Assembly: GCF_026151205.1 (NCBI RefSeq)
Contig: NC_087072.1
Coordinates: forward strand, 22,523,603 to 22,587,602
DNA: 64,000 nucleotides
Direction of reading: 5' to 3'
From: Bolinopsis microptera
Taxonomy: Eukaryota > Ctenophora > Tentaculata > Lobata > Bolinopsidae
The position numbers and the translations under genes were made by a program. The notes under the pieces are model-generated. The model was not told the origin of the DNA. It saw only the letters and a program-made list of their open reading frames with translations, and ran no database searches. Shown here piece after piece: positions 12,871 through 34,037 of the stretch (position 1 is its first letter; each line of letters begins with the position of its first letter).

Positions 12871-15800
12871 TTAATCACATTCGATTTTAACGAGAGAATC
12901 TTCCTTCATGTCAGTGTCTTCGATTTCAACTTGAGAGTTCTCAACATTATATCTCACTACGGTTGAGACCAAATGAGGATCAACTCTTTTTAAAATCGGT
13001 TGGATCGTGGATGGGATTTCATAACCCGATAATAAAGTTACGGTGCTGGTGAGAAGTTCAGATAGGAAGAAAACGGAGCCCAAATAACAATCACTGGAAG
13101 TGGAACGGACCCTCGCCAAGACCTCCCTGCCCTTCTGTTTGACGTATGAATGGTTGTAGTGGTAGATGATTGGGTTGACAACTGAGTTTACAGGTAGAAG
13201 GATGACGGAGAAGAAGAGATAGTGCTTCTCTGCATTTTCAACCTCGGTGTAGTGAAGAAAAGCGTAGGTAATGAAAGGCAGCCAGCATACTGCATCTGAG
13301 AAGATTATCATCGATATCTTTGTCTGGAAGTGGAGCAAAATGGATTTGTTGGCCCTGGCTCCGGCTACAGCTTGACTAGACTTGGTGGTCTGGTGCAGAA
13401 TTTTCAAGTAGGATGCTGTGATGATCACGAAACAAGCCAAATTCAGCCCCAATATTGCTATCGAGAACATATGCTGAGGATCATCTTTGGTGACGAAGTA
13501 TTTAAAGAGACAGACTGCACTGCTTCCATAACATCCAACTCTTCCAAAGGGGATTCCAGAAATCTCACTATCTTTATTCCTCCAAAATCCTGTAAACATG
13601 CCTTCAAAGAGACGCCTGATTTCAGTCCATCTTAAGCCTTCTCCATTTTCGAGTAGTTTCTTTTGGATTGTTGAGCCGTAATGAGCATCAATAACACTGA
13701 CAAGGTCCCGCTTGGTTTGCCGTCCAAGGAGAAAAGATATTTTTATTTGCTCTTCCGGATGCTGGTATGAATCTCCAAGTCCATACACTTGTCCGTTCAA
13801 GAAGTAATCTTCGAAAATATCCAGGAGAGGTGTTACCGCTATTGCAACAGACAGAATTACAACTGCCAATGCCAAAATGATGTAGACTGCCAAAAGTCGT
13901 CTCGAAAAACGAAACGAAAGTGATTTGGAGAGATTTCTTGCTCGCAAAATACTCATGACAGTCATCGAGAGCAGTGAAATCTGCGAACCAAAAGTGCTAA
14001 GGGCTCCCAAGAAATTACATGTGTTCGATGAGAGCCAGCGAAAATTTTCAGAACAGTATTTAGGTCCGAAACTCGAGTGGTTCTTTATTAACAATAAAAG
14101 ATAGACACCTATGCAAAAGTCCCCAACAGATATCATGAGAATATATATAGTGTCTCCAAATAACACCGACTTCATCGTGGTTTTCTGCAAAGACCAAATA
14201 TTCTTCGCTATGACAAAAGAATTTATAGCTGTTGCCAGCACACCGAAGGCAATCGCAAATGTGTAGGTGTTTCCCGTGTATTCACCCAGAAGAAAAGAAA
14301 GCCATGAAGAGGTACACTCGTCATTCATCGTATAACTATAATCATTTACTATTTTGCAATCGACTTTTCCATCATGGATCGATGATAGTGGTATTCTTGA
14401 TACTTCTGAGAAATCCGAATCATAATTATAACCAGTTGTAATTGGGCAGCTTACTGAATTAGAGCAGTACAATTCGTCAGAGTTATCTCCGCAATCGTTT
14501 ACCAAATTACAAACTTCGTTCAAAAGAACCACTCTGCCATTATCACATCCAAACCATTTTAGCTGATAACCGTCCTTAATTTTAGCAACCAATCTCAATT
14601 TAATATCTCCACTTTTAAACTCGCTTTCAACTGTAATTCTTGCTACTGGATACGTTTCTCTAGAGTCTCTAAAGAGATCATCTTGGTATTTTGGTTGTTT
14701 AAAAGGACATTTACGAGGTTGAATATATGGCCGATTATAGTACCAATAACGGCCATATTCTTCCCTTGAAAAACAAAGATCGTTGCATGTCAGGAAAAGA
14801 AACGTCTCTCCGAAGTAATAAGAACAATCACGCACCTTGTCATCATAGACCCAAGTTGTGTTCATTATTCCAGAGGTCCTATTCTTAGATCCAAAGATAT
14901 GCTGATCACTGGTCGTGCAGTTGAACTGTCTATATTTCATCAAACCAGGTAAACAAGGGGCCACATATTTAGTGGCGATGATACCTTCTACTTCTACCCT
15001 TGAAGTTTTGATTGGCGTTGTTTCTATGGATGGTCTTGTCTTAGCTGCCTGACAGATTCTGTTTTGGCGTTCACAAGTGTCTAGACTTGACTGGCATAGG
15101 TCAAAGATTTCAACGTAGCTGTCCCGATTCTCCATTTCATCTGTACATTTGTACACTTCGGGACATTCGCCTTTGAAACTCCTTAGCTGCCAGTCTCCAT
15201 TCATAAAATTCACCGGACAAATCTGTGTTCTATCTTCTTCGTCTACTCCATTTCTGCAATCTGTGATAGTATCCTTGATCCAATCTACATGAATCAAACT
15301 TGTTTTGGTGCTATCCGCGAAGTCCCTGGCTCCTACTCTCACACACCCAGGCAGCTTCTGCCAATCGTCAGTCTCGCAAATACTGTCTAGTTCATCTTCT
15401 CCTTCTAGGCATACAATCTCTGTAGCCATCACAAATGTGATGTCTATGTATCAGACACGTTCGAGTGATATTATTCATATCATTTTGGTCGCTAACCTTT
15501 TTGTTTTTATTATCAATCATTTCATTTGGGTCTTGACATTTCTCATCGATACCATTTTCACAATCTCTATCACCGTCACAGAGCAGGTATTTTGATATTA
15601 TGGTTTCTTCTCGTTCTTCGTTATAGGTATTATTTGACAGTCTGTTTCGTAACTCATGGTCAAAAAACTCGTGTGTGTTCTCTGTTACGTATTTTTCCGA
15701 ATAATATTCGAGAAGACATCTTAAGCCATGAACACTTGTATGTTCTTTGTTGCAATGTATTTGATCAAGCTTTTTTACCCTAGGATTACCACAGATCTGC

Positions 15801-16265
15801 TCAGGATAAAGATATCTGATATCACCTGTCACATTGTCCTGACACAGCCTGCCACCATCAGCATTCAGATAAGACTCATTTTGGGTAGAATTGCATCTTA
15901 ACTCATCATAAGGACCATCATCAGAATTATAAGGATCTCCACAGTCGTTATTACCATCACAGAACTTTGCTGGATGTAAGAAACCTTCCATGTTTTGGCA
16001 TTTTAACCAACGGACCGCACCAGGCCTATTATCATTTCTGTTGCACCACCAGTCCGATTCATCTTTTATCTCTGGCCTGTCTTTTACGCAATAATGTACA
16101 GACCCATCACACAGGTACTCCTTTGGAATCTGTTGACTTCTATCTTCATCACAGAATGCATAAGAGATTCCACCACAATCCGAACCATCCTGACAGTCCT
16201 CTACGCCATCACACATTGTCTCTGGGGGTAAAACTACTGGCCATACCAAGTTATTCTCATTATAA

Positions 16266-17017
16266 ACCCCTCCGGGATAGAATAAGATTCTGATAATCCC
16301 GGCTCCCGCTAAATAGATTCTGATAATCCCGGCTCCCGCTGTTAGTTTTTTCCCGCTGAATAAATAACCCCGGCACAGCTTTTATAATCCCGCCCCGCTA
16401 ATTTGGCTCAACAAGATTTGTTTTGTTTTGATATTCCATGAGAATTTCAACCGCGTACTGTCACGTGTTTTGATGACGTGTATCACGTGACTAACTACTA
16501 CGACGCGCATTGGTAAAAAATGTCACGTGACCTATTGGCTTAACGTAAGAACTATAAATACACTCGATCTACGTATCGGTCTAATTGCAGGCGCTGGCAA
16601 AACTCCAGCACACTGCTTACATTACTTAAACTCTTACATTAATTGGACCAGTTCCAAAACTTGTCTCGACGGTTACATTTGATTTTGTCCGGTTCGGTTA
16701 ATTTTGTCGTGTTTGATATAAGCCATGTATTATAGTCGTCTACTTTGAATTTGATGAACTTCATGACACGATATCATTATTAGCTTTTATCGCTTGCCAG
16801 GCTTAACTCGACGCCCCTTATCGATATTCATATTCATTCAACGTTCTGACTGAGGAATAATGTTTAGATATAACGCCAATTTCAAAAGTCATAGTATCTT
16901 AGTTGTATTTATTTGGTAGTCCCCAATTCCATTTCATATTTTCCATAATGATCTCATATAGCTAGAATTAAGAGTAAAATGTCAAATTTGTTGGTCCTAG
17001 CACTAACCCGGAGGGGT
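16266..17017. mobile_element. Non-autonomous element A at TTATAA target (752 bp)
   Basis: The element begins ACCCCTCCGGG and ends CCCGGAGGGGT, a perfect 11-bp inverted repeat, and is bounded by TTATAA at 16260-16265 and 17018-17023. It contains a tandem duplication of a GATTCTGATAATCCCGGCTC unit near its left end (16286-16340) and no ORF. It interrupts the coding sequence of the LDLa receptor. The transposase class is unknown; a fixed TTATAA target is reminiscent of TTAA-specific families. Confidence 0.75.
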
Positions 17018-17023
17018 TTATAA

Positions 17024-17196
17024 CACATAACACCGGCACGCTTAAGTTATATTAAAATAACCCCTCGTGCTAAAGCACGTCGGGGTTATTTTCATAATAA
17101 TCCCTCGTGCTTCGCACTCGAAATTATTATAAATTTTTCCCGCGCGTCGCGGGAAAAATTGAAATATAATCCCTGCGCATGCCAGGGTTATGTGTG
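17024..17196. mobile_element. Non-autonomous element B at TTATAA target (173 bp, four hairpins)
   Basis: This element lies directly beside element A and is bounded by TTATAA at 17018-17023 and 17197-17202. Its ends, CACATAAC and GTTATGTGTG, form a short imperfect inverted repeat. Inside are four consecutive hairpins at about 17054-17092, 17095-17132, 17133-17161 (AATTTTTCCCGCG type arms) and 17166-17191. It has no ORF. Confidence 0.7.
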
Positions 17197-17469
17197 TTAT
17201 AATCAGAACAAACTTTGCCACAGGACCCACCTTTAGTGTAGCCGTTAACAATACACGCCTGATACGACCCAAGCGCAGTTCCGATGTCATTATAACATTT
17301 TTGGCTCACCCGGTGTGCTTTTAAAGGTGTTCCCTGATTGTCCTTGTTTTCAAGTTCATAGCTTGACAGGATCTTGAAGTATTTGTCCTCTTGATAACAT
17401 TTGAATGTTCCATTTTCAGATAGTTCGGTCAGAAATAAGTTGTTCACTTCCATGTACTGGGAATTTCCT

Positions 17470-18645
17470 GAAATTATTCACTCGGTTAATACATTAGTCT
17501 TAATTATTTTAAATTTGTTTGCATATTGTTAAAATTTAAAACACATTTTGAGTTTTACAAAATCACTTGTACAGCAGTTTACCTAGACCGTGAGTAAGTC
17601 CTTTTGTTGTACAAATCATCATCATTGAACCTGCCCACATTTCCTTTGCTGCCACTCGTCTTTCTTAAGTAAGGTATAAAACATAATTCAACCTGAACTA
17701 GATGCTTGTTTAATGAACTGTTTATTTGAGAAGGAATTTGACCAAACGAAAAACGCACTAGTACAAATAGAAAAGCAGTCGTTAGCAGTAAAAATGGTGA
17801 TATAATTTAGTCCGATGGTAGAAATTGGAATTTACCGAAATTAAAAAGTAGTCATATCCTGGACAGTGGACAATATGCTCGTAGTGGAATACTTTCGGGG
17901 GGAAAATTCAACAGACTTTGACTTGAACGGACCTTATAGTAAACGGACAGACTTTATTTTAACGGACATAAAATGGCCGATAAGGTACGTGCTATTTATA
18001 CGCGAACACTCTACACAGGGCTCTCCTCACTCACATATCACTATTGAAATTGCTAGAGGCTTTTCTTGTATCGAGAAATCAAATAATCAGCCAAGATAAA
18101 ACAAAACGTTGAATCGTGCAGTAGGTACTGGTAAAATTTATAAACGTACTGCAATAAATATTATATTGCACACCAAGGTAATTCAGCTTTCACTAATCAT
18201 CAATATTATTATTAACCTAAGAAAATAGACCAGAAGGTGGTGCAGCAGCTGGTAAAAAGACCTGGAGCAACAGCTCTTTTATATTGAGATAATGCACGTG
18301 CGTATAATAGTGATCTGGAACCGCACGTGGTGATCTCTAACTCCAGATCATATTATTTTTTAACTGAAATTTCTGATAATAATTCTCGTGAAACAATCAC
18401 ACCAGACTTCAAACTTGGCAGAACTTAATTATAAAAAACAAGAGGCACATGAGGTCACAGAATTCATGTGATAAAATGCAATGGTAGATTTTATTGAAAA
18501 CTATCCTCGTGTAGTAAAGATGACTTTGTAATTAGTATTACACGTATTTACGGTGGATGATCAATGTAATGGGAAAATGATCCGCGGTCAATACTTGTGG
18601 GTTCTTTAGATACACATTAAGCAGCTGCACGAACTCTGCGAGCAA
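17470..18645. other. Upstream of LDLa receptor, no supported gene
   Basis: This AT-rich stretch could hold the missing signal-peptide exon and promoter of the LDLa receptor on the minus strand, but I could not pick out an exon. The plus-strand open frame at 17866-18099 has no recognisable features. Confidence 0.4.
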
Positions 18646-18820
18646 TGACTATGATCAATTTCATAATCGACTTCTACTCTCCCTGCCTTCCCTGAGTTGG
18701 ACTATTGTGGTTTCAATATAGATCATGTTTTTCAGGTGTAACAGTGGATAAATGTGATCATTTGACGGTATTACCCTAAACTAAGAACTGAGTTGAAGAC
18801 CTCTCCCCATGCAAGCATTA
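18646..18820 (+). pseudogene. Degenerate copy of ZBED exon 9 and its upstream intron
   Basis: The sequence from about 18650 matches 8105-8205 (pyrimidine-rich CTCTCCCT block, GTGGTTTCAATATAGATCA versus GTAGTTTTAATGAAGATCA), the acceptor TTCAG, and exon 9 (ACAGTGGATAAATGTGATC, AACTAAGAACTGAGTTGAAG, ACCTCTCCCCA). About 45 bp of the exon is missing and the reading frame meets TAA after 15 codons. It is therefore a dead copy. It continues where the left half at 12545-12810 stops. Confidence 0.7.
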
Positions 18821-19469
18821 AACCCCGTCTGGAAAATGCTAACGAATTGACACCGTCAATTAATCGTGAGTAAATTACCAAAATGTAAAACATATAAAAA
18901 GAATTTGTTTGCAGTTTGTGAAGTCACCGCTATTGCTTTCCCAATTGTTTACAGTTTACATTTATTAATCGAATCACCAATTCTGAAAAAAAAACTATGA
19001 TTTGCCTAATATTGTCTAAAATTGAATCATTAATGTAGACTAAATAATACATAGGACATAATCACCTACAATGTTAAAATGTGTTTATCTTACTATATAT
19101 AAAGCGAGACGATATATATATATATATCTGTGCCATTTTACTGACACCACGGCATCAACTTTAACGCGACTTTCCGCAAAAACCGTAAAAGATATACAAC
19201 TGAAACTTTTTTGACTGGGTCAAATGCTTTTATGCTTTTCAAATCAGCATGAAAAAATAAAAAATTGGCCAAGGAATAAGAGTTTTAGAGCCCAAAATTT
19301 GGACCCCCAAGTGGTGTCAAAAACGCGAATTAAATAGGTAATAATTATTTTAGTCTCTTGAGTCTTGACACCATTTTAGGATTATACGGGTTCCTGCTAG
19401 TATTTATAACTTGTAATTGCATTGCATATTTAATTTTGAGATTGTGTTGAATTATGTCACGGAAAACGG
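18821..19469. other. Non-coding, short AT repeats
   Basis: Only AT-rich sequence with a short (TA)n run near 19110 is visible. No gene is supported. Confidence 0.5.
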
Positions 19470-19511
19470 TTACTGGGCCGGCCGCGCCCAGCCTGTCATT
19501 CCGCCAGGTAA
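19470..19511 (-). mobile_element. MITE-2, internally deleted 42-bp copy
   Basis: It runs from TTACTGGGCC to GCCAGGTAA and contains the reverse complement of GGAATGACAGGCTG, the core shared with the copies at 35698 and 49795. It is flanked on both sides by GGAAAACGG, giving a target duplication of 8-9 bp. Confidence 0.75.
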
Positions 19512-19915
19512 GGAAAACGGCTAAAAGTGCGAGACAGCTCAAAAGCGAGCAGTGAATTAAAAAATAATTGGCAAGCGCACAGCGGTGCTTGTATCACGTA
19601 CCACTGGATCATTGCATGCATTGTATTTATTTAGTGTATATTCGGGGAAAAATTCACGATACAGCCTAAGTAATAACTAGTATAAGTATGCTCTTTGAAA
19701 AACTATGAACATGCTAGCTTTTTTATTCTGTTAGTCGGCCGACATTTTGGATTGTACTGGACATAACAAGTTTGTTATCGGATGTCTACTTATATTTATT
19801 GTGATATCTATATCATTATTCATTGTAATGGCAATAAAATTTAAATTTTGTTTTACTAAAAAAAGTCGTGCGTCACTTGCACCAGTACGCGTCACGCGAC
19901 GCGCGACAGGCCTAC

Positions 19916-20016
19916 TTGTCATACGTTGTATGACCCGCCGCGCACGAGTGCGCGGCTCCCCCTGTATCGTCGAAACTCTATAGTGAAGCGACCGTTGGGG
20001 TCACCACGTGATACAA
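19916..20016 (+). mobile_element. Miniature element MITE-1, copy 4
   Basis: This 101-bp copy has the TTGTCATACG and GTGATACAA ends and the GC hairpin (here with one base lost in the loop region, GCACGAGTGCGC). The perfect octamer AGGCCTAC flanks both sides as target duplication. Confidence 0.9.
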
Positions 20017-21061
20017 AGGCCTACGCTACAACTGACAAGGTTAATTAAGTTAGGCTGTAAGCAACTCTGATCTCATTGCTAATGCAACTCCAATGACACT
20101 ATATTGATTGTAACAATGTCAACCCTTCCAAATCGTTGTTCACATACTAATTTCATGTCGCCATTTACAAGGAGACCCCAGACTTCACCTAACCATGTGC
20201 TTTCGCGCCACTTCGGGCGCCACTTCGGGCGCGCTACTGCAAGCGCAAGGGCTCTGGATAGAGCAAACCCCAGACTATCATGTTCATAAATAATAATTTG
20301 TCGGAATGACAGGCTGAGCGCCGCCGCGCCCAGTTAGTTTGCGCTGCGCATCGAAGCGGCTAAGTCCATCAAACACTATTACATATTATATTACTCATCG
20401 ACAATCGAAAGCACATTCAATGTTACACGCGCGTTTCACATAGCCATGTGTATACGCATATACTTGTGATACAAGCGCGTCACGCCGTACGCGTAATGCG
20501 CGCATTACGCGTACAGCGTGACGCGCTTGTATCACAAGTTGAATATATCCTTTGCCGCTTTCGGCGGTCGCGCGCTACTGCAAGCGAGAAGGCCCTGGTT
20601 AGAGCAACACGCGCGTATAAAATATGTTTATAACTTGCTTGATTCTAGTTTGCATTACTAAGTCTAGTTGGCGTTCAGGCGTTCTGCGACCAATGCAAAA
20701 TTGAACGGCGAATATGAATCCTTTAAAATCGTTTTCGAGGCACCTTAACAAAATTTATTCATGTAATTGTGTTTTTATGATCTGGCCCGGCGCGCGCTAC
20801 TTCGTAGCTCGTGCCGTCATTTACAGAAGAAAGCGGCGCGCGAGAAGAAAGCGGCGCGCGCTACTTCGAAGAAATTTAGACGAGTAACATCCGTCAACGG
20901 AAAAATACATCATTAGCATTTTTGAGACTGTCATTTTTTATTCTCTTTCAAAAGTGTTCTTTTATTGATTATTGAATAAGTAAATCAAAATGCTTGATTG
21001 ACGATGTCAACCCTTCCAGATCGTTGCTTTGCTCGTTCACCTAACCAGGCCATGTGCTTTT
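20017..21061. repeat. GC-rich patchwork of dispersed repeats
   Basis: The segment holds pieces that recur elsewhere in the window: GTGCTTTCGCGCC with CGCTACTGCAAGCG (also 21362-21480 and 46770-46870), a MITE-2 core GGAATGACAGGCTGAGCGCC near 20306, and a block at 20780-20900 that recurs inverted at 51294-51395 (GACGAGTAACATCCGTCAA, GCGGCGCGCGCTACTTCG). No protein-coding gene is supported. The open frames here are by-products of GC-rich repeats. Confidence 0.6.
20462..20539. repeat. 78-bp near-perfect palindrome
   Basis: ACTTGTGATACAAGCGCGTC at the left is mirrored by GACGCGCTTGTATCACAAGT at the right, with the centre TAATGCGCGCATTA. Only a couple of bases near the middle of each arm mismatch. 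It could extrude as a cruciform. It may be a minimal foldback element related to MITE-1, because it shares the GTGATACAA end. Confidence 0.85.
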
Positions 21062-21361
21062 TTGTATCACGTGGTGACCCCACGGTCGATTCACTATAGT
21101 ATCGTCTTTTGTAGCGCGATGCACTACTGGGTCGCGCGCGCATCAAATAATGCTTCTCGCAACCACTTAAGCAGATCGGCGAGATGCGAAGGATTGACAT
21201 CGTCAATCAATATCGTCTTCGACTATAGTATCGTCTTCGACTATAGTATCGTCTATAGTATCGACTATAGTATCGACTATAATATCGACTATAGTATCGT
21301 CTTCGACAATACAGGGGGAGCCGCGCACTTCGTGTGCGGCGGGTCATACAACGTATGACAA
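21062..21361 (-). mobile_element. Miniature element MITE-1, copy 5, expanded to 300 bp
   Basis: The plus-strand ends are TTGTATCACG and GTATGACAA, flanked by GTGCTTTT and GTGCTTTC (7/8 target duplication). The usual 96-101 bp is enlarged by unrelated sequence and by repeats of a TATAGTATCG/ACTATAGTATCGTC unit between about 21205 and 21305. The internal GC hairpin is retained with one change. Confidence 0.75.
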
Positions 21362-22776
21362 GTGCTTTCGCGCCGCTGCGGGCGCGCTTGTTTCACTAGT
21401 CAAGAAAAGACTTTTATCGCCGTGAGGCGGGCGCGCGCTACTGCAAGCACAAGGACTCTGGATAGAGCAACTTTGCTCGTTACTTCGATGCGAAACAAAA
21501 ATGATAGTTTGCGCGGCGCGGCGAAGTCCTCCAAGTAAATACATATATTTGATAATCAATAATAATTATGCAATTCTGAATATATTTGATATTATGTAAA
21601 ATATTTTGTCTCGATTCATGAAGTTTAAAGGTAGTTACAGCAATGCGCAATTTGGGGAGTGTGCTTTCGGGGGAAATGTTACCAGCACCATAATTTTTTG
21701 GTGTAAGGCAAAAATTAGCTAAGCCCAGACTCTCCGCGAATGAGCAGCTAGCACCAATTGTTTTATAGGCAAATTCGGAAGTGGTGATTCAAGTTTTAAG
21801 GCTACAGAGCTAAAGGTGCATGCAGGAGTCAACACACATTTACTGTGATAAAATTTTTATAAAAGGAGGCTGCGAGTTGCGGATGTAGTACTGCATTTTT
21901 TTGAAGAGGTAGTTATCGTGACGGAGACCGGTGTCCATACTAAACTTTTACTAGATTGCCGTTTGGTGTGAGCAATAGCGAACAGAACGCACACTCCTTT
22001 GGCCTGCCAACCTATATCTAATCTATATTCAAAGAGTGACAACCATACTACACATTGAATTAGGACTCCTTTAAATATCAAATTGATTTATTGTAAACTT
22101 GTTTATTTTGTAATAAATGGCATAAAATTGAAATTTTTGTTTAACTGAAATTTTTGTTTAACTGATTGACAATTTTGGTCATGATCACTGGAGGTATTAT
22201 TGGAAGCATGTTTTAGGAGTGCCTTCTTTAGGCGACTTTTAACGAGGCTAATTTTATACAGTCAAGAAGCTTGAATTTTAGTGATATGGTTAAGTAAACT
22301 AGTTGTTATTAGGTCCCGAATTGTACAATATTGTTATTTGATTATATTAACTGACTAGAAAGCCCGTGGTCACATGATGTGAGGGAAAAAGGTTATAATA
22401 TTCTTTGGTGGTCAGTTTTTGCTATATTTTAAAATGTCCATTCCAACCGAAATTACAGTCAATTTAAATGTTAAACACTGTTACTATGCAACCTTGAACC
22501 TTCTGCTTTTTACCTAATTTGCATGTGGGCGGTCAAACAGACAAAGAGACACCTTCGAATTTTAGTATTGATTGTGTGATAAATACTAGAATTGTCTTTT
22601 CTCTAAAAAAATGTTCTTTTCTCAGTAGTGTCCCCTATTGGGGTATTCATATAACAACAGGGTCTGCTTGAAGTTCGAATGTTAGAATGTTGCAGCTGTG
22701 TCATGATTTAGCATCCAGGTTCATTGTAGCCTTTTCGAAATTTTATGATAACTTTACTCCTAAATTAGATCAGTTC
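21362..22776. other. Upstream of copine; repeats then non-coding
   Basis: The first 130 bp belong to the GTGCTTTCGCGCC/CTACTGCAAGC dispersed repeat. The remainder to the copine start is AT-rich with a short direct repeat near 22128-22165 (GAAATTTTTGTTTAACTG twice). A promoter and 5' UTR for copine must lie here, but no core element can be assigned. Confidence 0.5.
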
Positions 22777-32582
<9,806 letters not shown>

Positions 32583-33616
32583 AATCCTTCCGACTGACTT
32601 TATAGTGACCGGACACTGGACACTGGACACTTTTATGCATGTGTACATAAGTCTGATTTTTAGTGGAATTATTGAAAAAGAAACAACGCTTTAAACTTTA
32701 TACAAAGCTTTATCAGAGCAAATTATATATTTTTAGATTGTAGCATAAGCAATTTTTTAATGGCATAGCGGTTGTTCATAGCTCTAAAGTATGGTAAGTA
32801 TTGTCATGGCTCTCAGATGCAATGATTGTTATCGACTTGGTCCAAAAGTTAACCATGATCTAATGGGCACGAGTTTCGCTTCAATTTGTAATCTGCCTTA
32901 TGACGTTTTCTATTACGTAAGTGATGCTAAAAATGGCCCTCAAACATAGAACTGGTCTCAGAATATCGTCATGATTAGTTCTAGAAGAGTCTATTTCCAT
33001 CTCTAGGCATAGCACCTGTACATTCCTTTCATACCGCTTCTGTAGTTGTTTTGATGATCTAACACTTACGTCATGGGACAGGAATTGTTCACGTAGGCTA
33101 CTTCACGTAGCGCGCACTAAGTCTGAACACTGACATTAAAGCGTCCGCGGGTCAATTAGTTGCATAATATATAATTAATATATATGAGTCCGCGCGCGCG
33201 TATACGCCACGAATATCGATCACAAAATAAACACGATCGATAGTTAAAACATATAGCTAGATATGACGCATAGTATAGCCACTAATCACTTAATGACTAA
33301 TTAAGGTATAGACTATATGATGAGATGGTCGATGTTCATATAATTTCATTGCATCTAAAAATGAAGATGAAGCGTGCAAATTGTGAGTCCTGAAGGCTGA
33401 CCGGTCCTGAACCAATTTTGTTTGATCTCGTTCAACGAATTCAACTAAGTAGTAATCGACCAGTATTTCCCCAAGCACCTTGAGAATTAAGCATTGCTTC
33501 TTCAATTATTGCACCAATATCAAAGTGCAGCCCATTCCTTTAAAGAGCGACGCCTGATTTATAAAGCTGAAGCTACCCTGTGAAGTGTAATGAAGTGAAG
33601 AATATTATATTTTCAG

Positions 33617-33733
33617 GTGCCAGCATCCAAGCTAGCTGCTGAGGTTTTAGAAGAAGTACCCCATCAGTTGGCTGGCTTTTACAATGACTTGAATTACGTT
33701 CCCTTGAACTTTATCAATGCTCCTTACGGCTAG
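33617..33733 (+). CDS. Copine alternative terminal exon b
   Basis: After acceptor TTTTCAG, a phase-0 exon of 38 codons plus stop begins VPASKLAAEVLEEVPHQLAG and ends with an aromatic/Asn-rich tail. It is homologous to the start of exon 12 (ATPARLAACVLDELPSQVSG) and to the typical copine C-terminal helix. It can be joined to the exon 11 donor at 32109 without changing frame. Use is inferred; no transcript data are available. Confidence 0.75.
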   Translation: MPASKLAAEVLEEVPHQLAGFYNDLNYVPLNFINAPYG

Positions 33734-33938
33734 CGAGAGTTGTGTGTGATTAGCTGTTAAACGAAACTTTGGCTATGTCTTAGGCTGTTTTTTGTGAAGA
33801 GGATGTCGCCAAAATGTTATATTGCTTGAACTCTATCTATACATAGAAAATGAAATGAGGTTTATTCATATTTTCGTTTACTGATTGCCAATTTTCATGG
33901 ACCTAACAACAAAAAGGGTTGAACCTCCATTTTCTCAG

Positions 33939-34037
33939 GTCCCATCCCACAAATTAGCTTCAGCAGTATTAGAGGAGCTTCCTGACCAACTTGCCGGCTA
34001 TTACAATACCAACCGTTTACATCCAATCCATGAATAA
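33939..34037 (+). CDS. Copine alternative terminal exon c
   Basis: After acceptor TTTCTCAG, a phase-0 exon of 32 codons plus stop begins VPSHKLASAVLEELPDQLAG, then YYNTNRLHPIHE. It is closely related to exon b and probably arose by tandem duplication. It is compatible with the donor of exon 11. Confidence 0.75.
   Translation, partial: VPSHKLASAVLEELPDQLAGYYNTNRLHPIHE

Larger units (their letters stand above)
12871..17469 (-). pseudogene. LDLa-repeat rhodopsin-like GPCR, interrupted coding sequence
   Basis: The pieces read on the minus strand are 17469-17197 (open after an acceptor TTTCAG; Cys-containing ectodomain ending SCGKVCSDYN), 16259-15393 and 15392-12871. The ectodomain holds about seven LDLa modules (CDGVEDCQDGSD, CDGDRDCENGIDEKC, NDCGDNSDELYC), which normally bind Ca2+ and ligand. 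Seven membrane segments follow. TM3 ends SILRAR instead of DRY, TM7 has NPIIY, and the tail is about 90 residues. LDLa GPCRs (GRL101/relaxin-receptor relatives) are surface peptide receptors; no leucine-rich repeats are seen here. Two elements (16266-17023 and 17024-17196) interrupt the ectodomain, and a 4-nt frameshift lies near 15395 inside an LDLa module. Restored exon continuity is inferred, and the signal-peptide exon was not found. It could be an inactive allele or contain assembly errors. Confidence 0.75.

Noticed and set aside
19731-20289. Short open frames in the GC-rich repeat patchwork
   Set aside because: They lie across MITE-1 copy 4 and dispersed repeats and show no protein features.
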